A stretch of DNA of 64,000 nucleotides from SURF-21 sp964529285 (GCA_964529285.1 CAZGWK010000003.1:65963-129962); one strand, 5' to 3'; positions 52,323 to 61,511 are shown, counted from the first letter of the stretch. The notes: generated from the sequence alone by a model not told the origin. Program-made: numbers and translations.

Positions 52323-53357
52323 TCAGTAGTTGATACGGACGGCGCCGCTGAAGTCCCTGCGCCTCCCCAGATCGGCGATGCGCACCACGTCACCGGTATG
52401 CGGTGCGTGTATGAATTGTCCATTGCCGATGTACATGCCCACATGTCCATTGCCATGGAAAAAGACCAGGTCGCCGGCGGCAAGCTCGCCGTATGACACC
52501 GGCACGCCGCAGCGCGCCTGCATGTAAGAGCTGTGCGGGAGCCTCACCCCCACCTGCGCGTAACAGTACATAACCAGACCGGAGCAGTCGAACACGTTCG
52601 GCCCCGAACCCGCGTATTTATAAGGTTTACCCAACTGCGCGTACGCTACCTGCACGACTGCCGGTGCATACGAAGGAGGTGGCGGCGCCGGAACGCTGGG
52701 GCGAGTTACAGGGTTGGTCCTGGGATTGGCGACAGGCTGGTTGGCAGCTTCCTGCGCAATGAGCTGATTGACCTCCGCCTCAACGCCCGCCATGAGATTT
52801 TTCCTGCGCTGCAAGGTCCCCTCGATGGAATTCTTCTGGGCATCCAGCTGCGCAAGCGTCGCATCCAGCCCCGACTTCTGGGCCTCGAGTTCCGCCCTGA
52901 CCGCCTCGACTTCCCCGCGGGAGGAGAGGACGCCCGCTATGATATCGACGTCGCCGCCGCTGATGCGCTGGATTCTGTCAACGTTGGTGTACAGATCGTC
53001 TACGGTCTTACACTCGGTGATGACCTCCAGGATATCCGCGTTTCCGGCCTTGTAGAGCTCGCGCATACGCTGTCCCAGGATATCCTGGCGCTGATCGAGC
53101 TCCGCGTTGAGCGCGGCAAGCTGCTGCTCCTTTTCCGCGATGCTGGCCCTGGTCTGCTCGGCCCTGAGGTTGGTGATGTTGTATTGTTCGGTCACCGATT
53201 CCAGCTGTGCATCTATCCTCTGCACCTCGCTCTTGATGCTCTCCAGCTCGTCCTTCTTGTCCTGGATGGGATCTGCGTAAGAGAAACCTCCGCATATCAC
53301 TAGGAGGACTGCGGCAAGCATCACGCTCAACGCGATCGCCGTCGCCTTCCTGGCCAT
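52323..53357 (-). CDS. Secreted NlpC/P60 peptidoglycan hydrolase with N-terminal coiled coil
   Basis: 344 residues. Signal peptide 1-28 (cleavage near SYADP), coiled coil (about 30-210), a Pro-rich linker (PAPPPPSYAP), then an NlpC/P60 domain with FDCSGL (catalytic Cys), GHVGMYIG (His) and HAPHTGD (third residue). It cleaves the D-Glu-DAP bond or a related stem-peptide bond. The coiled coil shares its plan with the M23 protein at 17.5-18.6 kb (LYKAGNADILEVITECKTVDDL versus MYKQGNASAIDVLLECEDFNTF, each 20 residues or slightly more, written here in part). Activation by FtsEX-like partners is inferred. Confidence 0.93.
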   Translation of the reverse strand: MARKATAIALSVMLAAVLLVICGGFSYADPIQDKKDELESIKSEVQRIDAQLESVTEQYNITNLRAEQTRASIAEKEQQLAALNAELDQRQDILGQRMRELYKAGNADILEVITECKTVDDLYTNVDRIQRISGGDVDIIAGVLSSRGEVEAVRAELEAQKSGLDATLAQLDAQKNSIEGTLQRRKNLMAGVEAEVNQLIAQEAANQPVANPRTNPVTRPSVPAPPPPSYAPAVVQVAYAQLGKPYKYAGSGPNVFDCSGLVMYCYAQVGVRLPHSSYMQARCGVPVSYGELAAGDLVFFHGNGHVGMYIGNGQFIHAPHTGDVVRIADLGRRRDFSGAVRINY

Positions 53358-53530
53358 TACTTCCTCCCGGTTCGTTTACTGCGGGCCCCCGCCGTCGCGG
53401 GTGACACCTTTAGACCGTATCCTGCTATAAAACAATTCAGGATAAATGATATCATACCCTTTTGGCGTTTTGGATTATGACGTCGTTGCCGACGTTTTGT
53501 TCCGCCTGTCGATCCAAGCGGGACAAGCGG

Positions 53531-55294
53531 CTATTTATCAGCCGTAAAGACCAGAGTAGCCTCGTTTCCCTCCCGGTTAAAACACAGTTCATCGGCGTAA
53601 TGGCGGACTATGAGGAGCCCCCGTCCGCGCTCCGAGAGGACCTCGGAATCTTCGCCACCGTACCCTTCCCGATCGCTAAGATCGAAGCCCTCACCCTCGT
53701 CGCGCACCCTTATCGTAGCGCGCATGGGCTCAGCTTTAACGGTGATGTAGACCTTTTTGGAAACGTCGCAGCGGTTGCCGTGTTCCATGGCGTTATGCAG
53801 CAGTTCCTCGAGACAGAGACGCAGCGTGATGGGGTCTTTCAACCCTTCAAACCCGTGCAGGGTCTCCAGTACGCTGTTGATCACGTAGCGTATCTGGCGC
53901 ACGTCGGTACCCACGGTCATGGTAAGGTCGTACAGGTCCTCCAGTTCCATGACCATCACGGCGATATCGTCCGGCTGTGGAGCGTCTCCAGAGAAGAGCA
54001 TTATCTCGTCGGCAAGCGCGTCGAGGAAGGCCTCGATATCCTCCGCGGCGAGTGACTTCACCAGTTCTACCAGCCTCTTCCTCCCCAGTATCTCTCCTTT
54101 TGCGTTCAGGGCGCCCGTGAGCCCATCGGTATAGAGCAGGATGCGGTCCTCCCGCTGAAGCCTGATCGTCTTCTCCTGGTATGCGCCGTCCTCCATCAGA
54201 CCAACCGGGAATCCCTCCCCTTCCAGGTACTCAAACTCGCCTTTTCTGCCTCTCAGCAGGAGCGGAGGCTCGTGCCCAGCCTTTGTATAGGTGAGAGTAT
54301 TGTCGTTGTTGTCGTAAAAGGCGTAGAAGAGGGTGGCGAAACCGTATTGGGATTCATTAAAAAAGCGCCGGAAAGCGGAGTTGGCCTCGTTAAGGATCGT
54401 CCGCGGAGAGATCTGATGGCGCCCTACCTCGTAGAGTATCGTGGTGAGAACGGACATAATAAGTGCCGCCGGCATGCCCTTATTGGCGACGTCGCCGATC
54501 ATCAGACCGAATTTGTCGGGACAGAACTGGGTGCGCAGTTTCTGACAGCGGTCCTGGACTTCGGGCGAGCAGTAGAAGCAGAACTGAGAGTCTCGATCCA
54601 GGGGTATGATACTGAAAAAGTCCCCGCCCACCGCGGATGCCGGCATCAACCTCGAGACCATGCGCACGGAAGCGCAGGGCACGTGCGTGGATATGATGGA
54701 GCGCTGGACGCGGCTTGCCATCCGCAGCTCCTTGTTCATCTTGTCCTGGTCTTTTCTCAGCGCTTCGTAGAGACGCGCGTTCTCTATGGCCACCGCGGCC
54801 ATGTCCGCAAAGGCGCTGAGGTTCATGAGGTCCTGGCGCCCAAAACGGCGTTTGCGGGTTGCGTTGGAAATATTGAGGACACCGATCACTTTGCCCTCCA
54901 CGCGCAATGGAACCGCCAGCGCGCTCTTGACGCTCTCGTCGGTCCCCGTGAAACGACGGTCCGAGACCGCATCCTGCAGGACCAGGGGCTCACCATGTTC
55001 GGCCACCCAGCCTGCTATCCCCTTTCCCTGGGGAACCCGGAATTCGCGTGAAGAACTCAATCCCCGGGAGGCTTTTACCACCAGCTCCTGGGCTTCCTCG
55101 TCGAGGAGCATGATGCTGCCTCGGTCGGCCTCCAGCAGTTCCATCGCCTGCTCCAAGACCCGGTCCAGGCGCGTAGCCAGGCTCAACGCAGAGGCAAAAA
55201 GGCGCCCGATGCGAAATGGGTCATCGTTGGATACGGTTTCTTGCAGCGGGTTATTCGTTTCCTTTCCAATGCTATCGATCATGTGAGTTGTCAC
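53531..55294 (-). CDS. GAF-SpoIIE phosphatase-HATPase (anti-sigma kinase) fusion
   Basis: 587 residues from GTG 55294, overlapping the STAS gene stop by 4 bp. Domain order: GAF sensor (about 30-185; GIAGWVAEHGEPLVLQDA), short coil, SpoIIE/PP2C phosphatase (about 205-430; GGDFFSI, GDVANKGMPAALIM, GHEPPLLL, YTDGLTGALN), then HATPase_c_2 of the RsbW/SpoIIAB type (about 440-587; LEELLHNAMEHGN). A Cys-rich insertion (CFYC...C...C) interrupts the phosphatase domain and could bind metal or sense redox. The same protein could both phosphorylate and dephosphorylate its STAS partner. No sigma factor is adjacent. Confidence 0.92.
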   Translation of the reverse strand: MTTHMIDSIGKETNNPLQETVSNDDPFRIGRLFASALSLATRLDRVLEQAMELLEADRGSIMLLDEEAQELVVKASRGLSSSREFRVPQGKGIAGWVAEHGEPLVLQDAVSDRRFTGTDESVKSALAVPLRVEGKVIGVLNISNATRKRRFGRQDLMNLSAFADMAAVAIENARLYEALRKDQDKMNKELRMASRVQRSIISTHVPCASVRMVSRLMPASAVGGDFFSIIPLDRDSQFCFYCSPEVQDRCQKLRTQFCPDKFGLMIGDVANKGMPAALIMSVLTTILYEVGRHQISPRTILNEANSAFRRFFNESQYGFATLFYAFYDNNDNTLTYTKAGHEPPLLLRGRKGEFEYLEGEGFPVGLMEDGAYQEKTIRLQREDRILLYTDGLTGALNAKGEILGRKRLVELVKSLAAEDIEAFLDALADEIMLFSGDAPQPDDIAVMVMELEDLYDLTMTVGTDVRQIRYVINSVLETLHGFEGLKDPITLRLCLEELLHNAMEHGNRCDVSKKVYITVKAEPMRATIRVRDEGEGFDLSDREGYGGEDSEVLSERGRGLLIVRHYADELCFNREGNEATLVFTADK

Positions 55295-55635
55295 CTGAAG
55301 CTCTTGACGGCTTCCTCCTCTTCCTCGTAGATATCGATAATCTTGGTAAAACGCACCACGTCCAGCAGCTCCTTGATCGCATCGCCCGCTCTGAGGATTT
55401 TCAAAGCACCCCTGTTCTGGGTCGATTTCTTGTAGGCGTCGGCTATTATGCTCAAGCCCGCGGTGTTGATATAGGTAAGACCGTCTATATCCAGGACGAT
55501 GTTGTAGCAGTCCTCTTTGAAGACTCCTTCGACAGTCTCCCCGAATAGTTCTACCGTTTCGGAGTCAACCACCCCCGAGACCTTGACAATGGCGATCTCT
55601 CCCATGTCACCGACTCTCGACACCGCTATCTCCAT
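55291..55635 (-). CDS. STAS domain anti-sigma factor antagonist
   Basis: 114 residues from ATG 55635 (GAGGAGG upstream). Single STAS domain; LDIDGLTYINTAGLSII is the phosphoacceptor loop, with Thr where RsbV/SpoIIAA have Ser and Ala in place of the second Ser. It is normally the switch between kinase and phosphatase; here both activities lie in the next gene, with which it overlaps. Confidence 0.92.
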   Translation of the reverse strand: MEIAVSRVGDMGEIAIVKVSGVVDSETVELFGETVEGVFKEDCYNIVLDIDGLTYINTAGLSIIADAYKKSTQNRGALKILRAGDAIKELLDVVRFTKIIDIYEEEEEAVKSFR

Positions 55636-55776
55636 GTACCTGCCTCCTCTCCGAACCGACCACCTGAATCCAACACGCCAATGAAGATATCGGCACAACT
55701 CCTGCGTGGTTTTAATGACTAACCGATCTTCGAGGAGTATGAACGACGGATCAGGAGCAAAAGACTACATGTCGTG

Positions 55777-55805
55777 TTGCTTGAAAGTAAAAATTACTAT
55801 ATATT
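55777..55805 (+). promoter_or_regulatory. Promoter of the ChlI-ChlD fusion gene
   Basis: TTGCTT, 17-nt spacer, TATATT. Predicted start about 55812, leader about 21 nt containing GAAGGATGG before ATG 55833. Confidence 0.6.
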
Positions 55806-55832
55806 GTACTAAAAAGATGGAAGGATGGTCGT

Positions 55833-57836
55833 ATGAAGCAGGACTTCATCCTTTATCCCTTCTCGGCTATCGTGGGGCAGGCAAAGATGAGGCGTGCCCT
55901 GCTTATAAACGCGGTCGATACCAACATCGGGGGGCTGCTGATTAAGGGGGAGCGGGGCACGGGAAAATCCACTGCGGCGCGCGCCCTTGCCGACCTGCTT
56001 CCAGAGATCGATGTCGTAGCGGACTGCCCGTTCTCCTGCAATCCACACAACGAGGACGAGATGTGCTCTTCATGCCTGCGGCGATGGCGGGAGGGAGAGC
56101 CGCTGCCCATCATATCCCGGCCCATGCGTTTCGTCACTCTTCCCCTGAACGCAAGCGAGGACCGCGTGGTAGGTACCCTGGACCTCGAACGCGCAGTGAA
56201 AGAAGGGGTCAAAGATTTCGAACCGGGCATACTCGCCGAAGCAAACCGCTCACTGCTCTACGTAGACGAAGTCAACCTCCTCGACGATCACATAGTCGAC
56301 ATCCTGCTCGATGCAGCGGCCATGGGGGTGAACATCGTGGAGCGCGAAGGAGTGTCATATTCCCATCCCGCATCCTTCATCATGGTAGGGACGATGAACC
56401 CCGAAGAGGGGGAACTGCGCCCCCAGTTGGAGGATCGCTTCGGCCTGTGCGTAGAGGTCACGGGCGAGCGGGAGACCGCGGAACGCGTGGAAGTAATCCG
56501 CCGCCGCCAGCGTTTCCTCGACGATGCGCATACCTTCCGCGCGTCTTTTGAGCGCGATCAGCAGAAGCTGCGTAAGGATATCCTCTCGGCCCGTGAATTT
56601 CTGTCCCATGTCGAGGTGAATGATTCCAGCCTGGAACTGGTCACGCGCATCGCCGTGGAACTCGGGGCCTGCGGGCACCGTGCGGACATCGCCACCTGCC
56701 AGGCCGCCCGCGCTATCGCAGCGCTGGATAGGAGGACGGCGGTCGCGGACGGGGATATAAGAGACGCCGCAGAAATGGCGCTGCTGCACCGGCTGCGCAA
56801 AACGCCCTTCGACAATCAGATGGAGGACCTGGAGAGGCTGGACCGCATCATCGAGCGCAAGGGAAAGCTCATCGACCTTCCCCTCCAGGATGACCTGGCA
56901 ACCGCGTGTTCAACGGGGGAACCAACCGTTACACCTGACAACGAAGCCGAGAGCCCGACGGTGAAACTGGAGAACAAACGCGCGGAGGCGTCGAGCAAAG
57001 AGTTCGAGATACCGCCCCTGCAGGGAGTGGCGTCGAAAACCGTGCGCACAGCGGGGGGGAAGAGGAACAGCGCGATAACGGAGGCGGGCAACGGCCGGCG
57101 CGTAGGGCACCGTTTTCCTCGCCCGGATGAGTCTCTAGATGCTGGCAACCTCGCAATAGACGCCACCTTGCGCGCCGCAGCCCGCAGGACGGCGGGCAGC
57201 GATAAACCGTTCAGCGTGCAGAAAGAGGACCTGAGAGCGGCGGTAAGGCGGCGCAAGACGGGAAACCTCATCCTCTTTATCCTGGATGCAAGCGCGTCCA
57301 TGGGATGTAACGAACGTATCGAGGCGACCAAGAAGGTAGTCGGGCAGCTCCTCGTCGATGCATATCAGAAAAGAGACCGCGTTGGCCTGATATCCTTCCG
57401 CGACGAAGGCGCGCAACTGGTTCTCAATCCTACCTCCAGCGTGCAGCTGGCAAACCTGCGCATAAGAGACCTGGCTACCGGGGGCGCCACGCCCCTTAAC
57501 CACGGTCTGGCCATGGGGCTGCTGGTATCCAGGCGGGAACTGCGCAGGGATCCCGATATTTCACCGCTGCTTGTCCTCATAACCGACGGATACGGCAACG
57601 TCGGCTACGCATCCGCTAACCCTCTACGCGAGAGCCTGGAGCTTGCCGATAAGATCCACGAGCAGAAACTTCCCTGCCTCGTATTCGATACCTCAATCGA
57701 TACATCCCGCATTAGGTCAGGCAAGCCGGTTCCCACACATGCCCGCCGTATCGCCGATGCAATGGGAGCGGAATACTACCATCTTTCCAGGCTGCAGCCC
57801 CAGGAAATGCTGGACAGGTTGGAAAAGCACCTTTAG
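55833..57836 (+). CDS. Magnesium chelatase-like ChlI-ChlD fusion (AAA+ plus VWA)
   Basis: 667 residues. The N-terminal half is a ChlI/BchI AAA+ motor: FSAIVGQ, Walker A GERGTGKST (39-47), Cys-containing ADCPFSCNPHNE...CSSC insertion, LLYVDEVNLLDDH, GTMNPEEGELRPQLEDRFG. A low-complexity acidic linker (about 365-430) leads to a VWA domain with an intact MIDAS (DASASM, GGATPL). This is the bacterial/archaeal ChlID-type partner of CobN/ChlH-like chelatases, for Mg, Co or Ni insertion into tetrapyrroles. No chelatase large subunit or porphyrin gene is in the window, so the metal and substrate are unknown. Confidence 0.9.
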   Translation: MKQDFILYPFSAIVGQAKMRRALLINAVDTNIGGLLIKGERGTGKSTAARALADLLPEIDVVADCPFSCNPHNEDEMCSSCLRRWREGEPLPIISRPMRFVTLPLNASEDRVVGTLDLERAVKEGVKDFEPGILAEANRSLLYVDEVNLLDDHIVDILLDAAAMGVNIVEREGVSYSHPASFIMVGTMNPEEGELRPQLEDRFGLCVEVTGERETAERVEVIRRRQRFLDDAHTFRASFERDQQKLRKDILSAREFLSHVEVNDSSLELVTRIAVELGACGHRADIATCQAARAIAALDRRTAVADGDIRDAAEMALLHRLRKTPFDNQMEDLERLDRIIERKGKLIDLPLQDDLATACSTGEPTVTPDNEAESPTVKLENKRAEASSKEFEIPPLQGVASKTVRTAGGKRNSAITEAGNGRRVGHRFPRPDESLDAGNLAIDATLRAAARRTAGSDKPFSVQKEDLRAAVRRRKTGNLILFILDASASMGCNERIEATKKVVGQLLVDAYQKRDRVGLISFRDEGAQLVLNPTSSVQLANLRIRDLATGGATPLNHGLAMGLLVSRRELRRDPDISPLLVLITDGYGNVGYASANPLRESLELADKIHEQKLPCLVFDTSIDTSRIRSGKPVPTHARRIADAMGAEYYHLSRLQPQEMLDRLEKHL

Positions 57837-58383
57837 TTCCCGTGGCTGGGGGTAACGGTCCTTGCTCGTTTTCGCAATCTATGTGCCTGGGACTTGGGGT
57901 AACGGTCTTCGCTCGTGTTCGCAGGTTGCATATCCATAACTCAGCATTACTGTCGTTTGTGCTGCTCACAATGTCGCTTCAGACCGACCCCAGTCCCAGG
58001 CAGTGGGTTAGGTATTGGAGTACGACGTCGCTAGGACATCACGTCCGGTACTCGGGAAGTGGGTTCTGAGCAGGCGACACCCGGGCGGTGTCATCCTTTC
58101 ACGGCCTGTGTAGATGCGCGGATGCTTGCGTGCTCGCTGCGACCGACCCGGTAGGTCCCCGGGCTGGGGGGGGCTCTTTCCCGATAAGTACACGAGCCAG
58201 GTTAAAACCTGGCACCGTTGTGCCGAAGACGGCACAATCGCTTCCGCGATGCAGGCTGCCAGACGGGGCCGCTCAGACGTAGGGGTTGGTCATCGTATGT
58301 GAGTGCGCAGATGAGTGGGGAGAATACCCTAAAAGGCGGCGCTTTCCTGCCGATAAAGAGGGAGTAGGGACTAGAGGTATGTA
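57837..58383. other. Repeat-filled intergenic region
   Basis: 547 bp without a gene. Contents: two copies of GGGGTAACGGTC(C/T)T..GCTCG (57848 and 57897) about 50 bp apart; an inverted repeat of about 16 bp (57884-57900 with 57987-58002); the 25-bp unit 58138-58162, inverted exactly at 63976-64000; the 28-bp unit 58188-58215, repeated exactly at 61484-61511; and a stem TTGTGCCG/CGGCACAA at 58218-58237. Confidence 0.6.
58138..58243. repeat. Dispersed palindromic repeat, central copy
   Basis: Contains TGCGACCGACCCGG-type unit (58138-58162), the palindrome GCCAGGTTAAAACCTGGC (58194-58211) within the 28-bp unit 58188-58215, and the GCCGAAGACGGC hairpin (58213-58243). Partial copies: 26681-26710, 31520-31547, 61484-61511, 63976-64000. 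All are intergenic. Confidence 0.7.
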
Positions 58384-60249
58384 ATGAAAGAAAAAGAAGG
58401 GCTCCCATCAGGCGTGGAGAGGAAAGAGCGTCGTAAGCCCGTGGGCACGCTTCTGCCTCTCCTGGTGGCCGTTATCGCCCTGCTGGTCGCGGGAACTATT
58501 TCCGCATCCGTCATCCTGTCCTCGCCTCACAGCATAATCGTGGGCGGGATTCTGGGCGCCTGCCTGATCTCCCTGATGATCTTCCTCGCACTCGAATGGT
58601 GGCATTACCGCGAGCAGAACAAGGGATATATAGATGAGATCACCGACCTGAATCTGAGGTTCGGCATCCTTGCTGACGCGGTAAGCGCGGTCAGTTCCAC
58701 GCTCGACATCGAGGAGCTTGTGGCAAACATAATGGGCGTCATGCTCACGCTGACGAATTCCGCGATAGGGGTGGTGCTTGTCCCGGATGACAGCCTCAAC
58801 CACCTGCGTGTACTCTCCCACCGCGGTTTCCAGGAGCAGGCGGTACGCGGCCTCAAGATCGCGGTGGGGAAGGGTGCTGTCGGCAAGGCCTTCCAGAACG
58901 GCCAGACCGTGATCCGTAAGAACCTGCCCGAAGACCCCCGAGCGGCGGAGACCTACGCCGAAGGGAAAAGCCCCAAGTCACAGATTATCATGCCTTTAAA
59001 GGCCAAGGGCCAGATGGTGGGTATCGCGGTGACCGCCTCATACGAAGAGCACGAATACAAAACGGACGAGATAGCACTGCTCTCGAGCCTCTGCCACGAA
59101 CTGGCTGTGGCCATGATCAACGTCGACCTCTACCAGCAGAGCCAGAAGACGCTGGAATGGCTCGCCGATACCCAGGAATACACCGAGCATTTCATCCAGG
59201 AGATGCTTGCAGGAGTTGCGGTGATAAACGGCGAGGGAGACCTGATCTACTTCAACCAGGAGGGTGCGGAGATTCTGGGCATCGAAGCCAAAGAGGTCAT
59301 AGGAGTAAACTACAACGACCTCGAGGAGGAGAGAGATAAGTTCAGGTCGCTGTCTTTCATGAAACAGATCTTCCGCTTGTGTATGGAGGAGGAACGGACC
59401 TTTCGCCGTCACGAGATGGCCGTAGAAGGGCCGGGGGGCAGAAGGTTGACTATCAACTTCAATGCCTTCCCCCTGCATCGCTCCAGGGGAGAGATGATGG
59501 GTGCCGCCATGGTTTTCATGGATATATCGGCCATCAGGGAAATGGAGTCGCGTTTAAGGCAGCAGGATCATCTGTCCATACTGGGGCAGATGGCCGCGAA
59601 GATCGCCCACGAGGTGAAGAACCCCCTCTTCGCCATCATCGGCCTTGCCGAAGAGCTCGGGGAAGAAGAGGGAGACCTGGACCGCAAGCACCTCCTCGAG
59701 ATGATAAAGCACGAGGCTGCCCTCAGCAACCAATGGATATCGGGCATGTTGAGTTTCAGCAAGTCTCCTTTTCCAGTGGGGGAAGAAGCGGTCTTCGCCC
59801 TGCAGTCGAACGTACCCGAGATGATAGCGGACTTCCTGCGTACACACGAGCAGGACAACATCAAGGTCGTCAGGGATTTCGAGGAAGGCCTTCCGCCGGT
59901 GATTATGAGCCGGGAAAACATGCGGCACACCCTCTTCAACCTCCTTGAGAACTCCATGCAGGCCATGCCCGACGGAGGGGTGGTAACCGTGCGCGCTCAC
60001 GACACCGGCAACGGCTTCGTAGAGATGCGCGTGGAGGATACCGGTACCGGAATCAATACTGAATTACTGTCCTCGGTCTTCGATCCCTTCTTCACCACCA
60101 AGGAAGGCGGTACCGGCCTGGGACTGGCTATCGTGCAGAAAATCCTCCTGGACATCGGCGGCGACATCGATGTACGCTCACAGCAGGATCTGGGAACCAC
60201 CTTCATTCTAAAGCTGCCGACTCGGGGAGTCAGTCATGAACGGGATTGA
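58384..60249 (+). CDS. Membrane sensor histidine kinase with GAF and PAS domains
   Basis: 621 residues. Two membrane helices (about 21-43 and 51-72), a GAF domain (about 100-255), a PAS domain (about 270-385; MLAGVAVINGEGDLIYFNQEGAEILG), HisKA with phospho-His in IAHEVKNPLFAIIG (near 408) and HATPase_c with N, G1 and G2 boxes (LLENSMQAMPDGG, EDTGTGI, GGTGLGLAIVQKI). NtrB/atoS-like architecture. Its last 14 bp overlap the response regulator gene, which is its evident partner. The input signal is unknown; there is no extracytoplasmic sensor domain. Confidence 0.93.
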   Translation: MKEKEGLPSGVERKERRKPVGTLLPLLVAVIALLVAGTISASVILSSPHSIIVGGILGACLISLMIFLALEWWHYREQNKGYIDEITDLNLRFGILADAVSAVSSTLDIEELVANIMGVMLTLTNSAIGVVLVPDDSLNHLRVLSHRGFQEQAVRGLKIAVGKGAVGKAFQNGQTVIRKNLPEDPRAAETYAEGKSPKSQIIMPLKAKGQMVGIAVTASYEEHEYKTDEIALLSSLCHELAVAMINVDLYQQSQKTLEWLADTQEYTEHFIQEMLAGVAVINGEGDLIYFNQEGAEILGIEAKEVIGVNYNDLEEERDKFRSLSFMKQIFRLCMEEERTFRRHEMAVEGPGGRRLTINFNAFPLHRSRGEMMGAAMVFMDISAIREMESRLRQQDHLSILGQMAAKIAHEVKNPLFAIIGLAEELGEEEGDLDRKHLLEMIKHEAALSNQWISGMLSFSKSPFPVGEEAVFALQSNVPEMIADFLRTHEQDNIKVVRDFEEGLPPVIMSRENMRHTLFNLLENSMQAMPDGGVVTVRAHDTGNGFVEMRVEDTGTGINTELLSSVFDPFFTTKEGGTGLGLAIVQKILLDIGGDIDVRSQQDLGTTFILKLPTRGVSHERD

Positions 60250-60610
60250 CGCCAAGCTGCTCATAGTGGACGACAACGAGGGCGTCCGCCACCTGGTATC
60301 ACGCTGGTTGGAACGGGCGGGGTTCTCGGTCGAGGAGGCCAAGGACGGTGCGGAAGCCGTCGCTATGGTGAAGAAAGACCCACCAGACATCATCCTCGCG
60401 GATATCCGCATGCCCAAGATCGACGGCATAGAGCTGGCACGTATTATTAAAAACGATTATCCTAAGATCAAGATAATCCTCATGACCGCCTATTCATCAC
60501 CCCAGACCATCGCACAAGCGCGAAGAGAAGGCGTCGACGACTACCTGGAGAAGCCCTTCACCAAGGACCAGGTGGAGAGGATCACCGTAGAGGTCCTCTC
60601 CGCTGGGTAA
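60236..60610 (+). CDS. Single-domain response regulator
   Basis: 124 residues, a CheY-like receiver only. Acidic pocket DD (13-14 region, LLIVDDNEG), phospho-Asp in ILADIRMPK, Thr in MTAYSS and Lys in LEKPF are all present. No output domain, so it acts by protein-protein contact or in a phosphorelay. Overlaps the histidine kinase gene. Confidence 0.93.
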   Translation: MNGIDAKLLIVDDNEGVRHLVSRWLERAGFSVEEAKDGAEAVAMVKKDPPDIILADIRMPKIDGIELARIIKNDYPKIKIILMTAYSSPQTIAQARREGVDDYLEKPFTKDQVERITVEVLSAG

Positions 60611-60644
60611 GGCTTGGGGAAGGAGGCGCCGCAGGTCAGCGGCA

Positions 60645-61463
60645 TCATTCCTGCTCGTCCGGGAGGGCAAGGGATGCTCTCTTGCGAGAGCTGAAAACGG
60701 CTACTTCCCCGTATCCGACGCGACGCAGCATGCGCACCGCTTCCTCGAAACTGTCGCCTACCTCCAGAGGGTGGTGCGCATCAGAACCGAGGGTAACGGC
60801 GATACCCCGGTCGCGGCAGAGGCACAGGAAGTCCTCGCCCGGGTACATCTCTCCAACCGGTTTGCGCAGTCCCGCCGTATTCACTTCCACCGCTATTCCC
60901 GTCTCGGCCACGCGATCGAGGCATGCATGATAGATGGGACTCACGTCCGTGTCGGGTCGGAACCCGAACTTCTTGATGAGGTCGGGGTGGGCCAGTATAT
61001 CGAAAAGGCCGCTCTCCGCCGCATCACCCAGGAGGTCGAAATATCTCTCCCACATGGCAAGGATATCGCGGTCTTTGTAGTCATCGAGATTGCGGGGGTC
61101 GTCGAATCCCCAGCCATCGACGAAATGCAGGGAGCCCATGATGTAGTCGAAGGGGTACGCGGAGAGCAGGGAAGGAAGGCTCGCCGCGGTCTCGGGAAGG
61201 TAATCCACCTCGATGCCCAGACGTATGGGCAGCCCGGCGAACTGCGTGCGCAGCTCCTCGACCTCACGTACGTATAGAGGCATCTCGCCTAAGCTCATGC
61301 TCAAGGTCGTATCCTCGATATGCAAAAGGGGGAAGTGGTCCGAGAAACCTATCTCCAGCAATCCCAACTCAAGCGCCCTCGCCGCGTATTCCTCCATGCG
61401 GCCTTCGGCGTGACCGCATCTCGCGGTATGCATGTGATAGTCGACCAGGTTGTACTTCTTCAT
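60645..61463 (-). CDS. PHP-domain phosphatase (histidinol-phosphatase-like)
   Basis: 272 residues from ATG 61463; a longer in-frame extension enters the repeat at 61484-61511 and is rejected. PHP metal motifs: DYHMHT (H10, H12), H33-region GHAEG, GFSDHFP, GIEVDY, GSLHFVDGW, AHPDLIKKFG and LGSDAHHP. Resembles HisK-type histidinol phosphatases, but no histidine gene is nearby, so another phosphomonoester is possible. Confidence 0.88.
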   Translation of the reverse strand: MKKYNLVDYHMHTARCGHAEGRMEEYAARALELGLLEIGFSDHFPLLHIEDTTLSMSLGEMPLYVREVEELRTQFAGLPIRLGIEVDYLPETAASLPSLLSAYPFDYIMGSLHFVDGWGFDDPRNLDDYKDRDILAMWERYFDLLGDAAESGLFDILAHPDLIKKFGFRPDTDVSPIYHACLDRVAETGIAVEVNTAGLRKPVGEMYPGEDFLCLCRDRGIAVTLGSDAHHPLEVGDSFEEAVRMLRRVGYGEVAVFSSRKRASLALPDEQE

Positions 61464-61483
61464 AGGTACTTCATATTCTAAAC

Positions 61484-61511
61484 GTACACGAGCCAGGTTA
61501 AAACCTGGCAC
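61484..61511. repeat. Dispersed palindromic repeat copy
   Basis: 28 bp identical to 58188-58215, centred on GCCAGGTTAAAACCTGGC. The following 61512-61560 is a diverged continuation (ATCGCTTGCGCGATGCAGCC versus ATCGCTTCCGCGATGCAGGC). Confidence 0.75.

Noticed and set aside
53358..53530. c-di-AMP (ydaO) riboswitch upstream of the NlpC/P60 gene
   Set aside because: The gap is short and the conserved riboswitch core was not found; the same holds upstream of the M23 gene (18627-18836).
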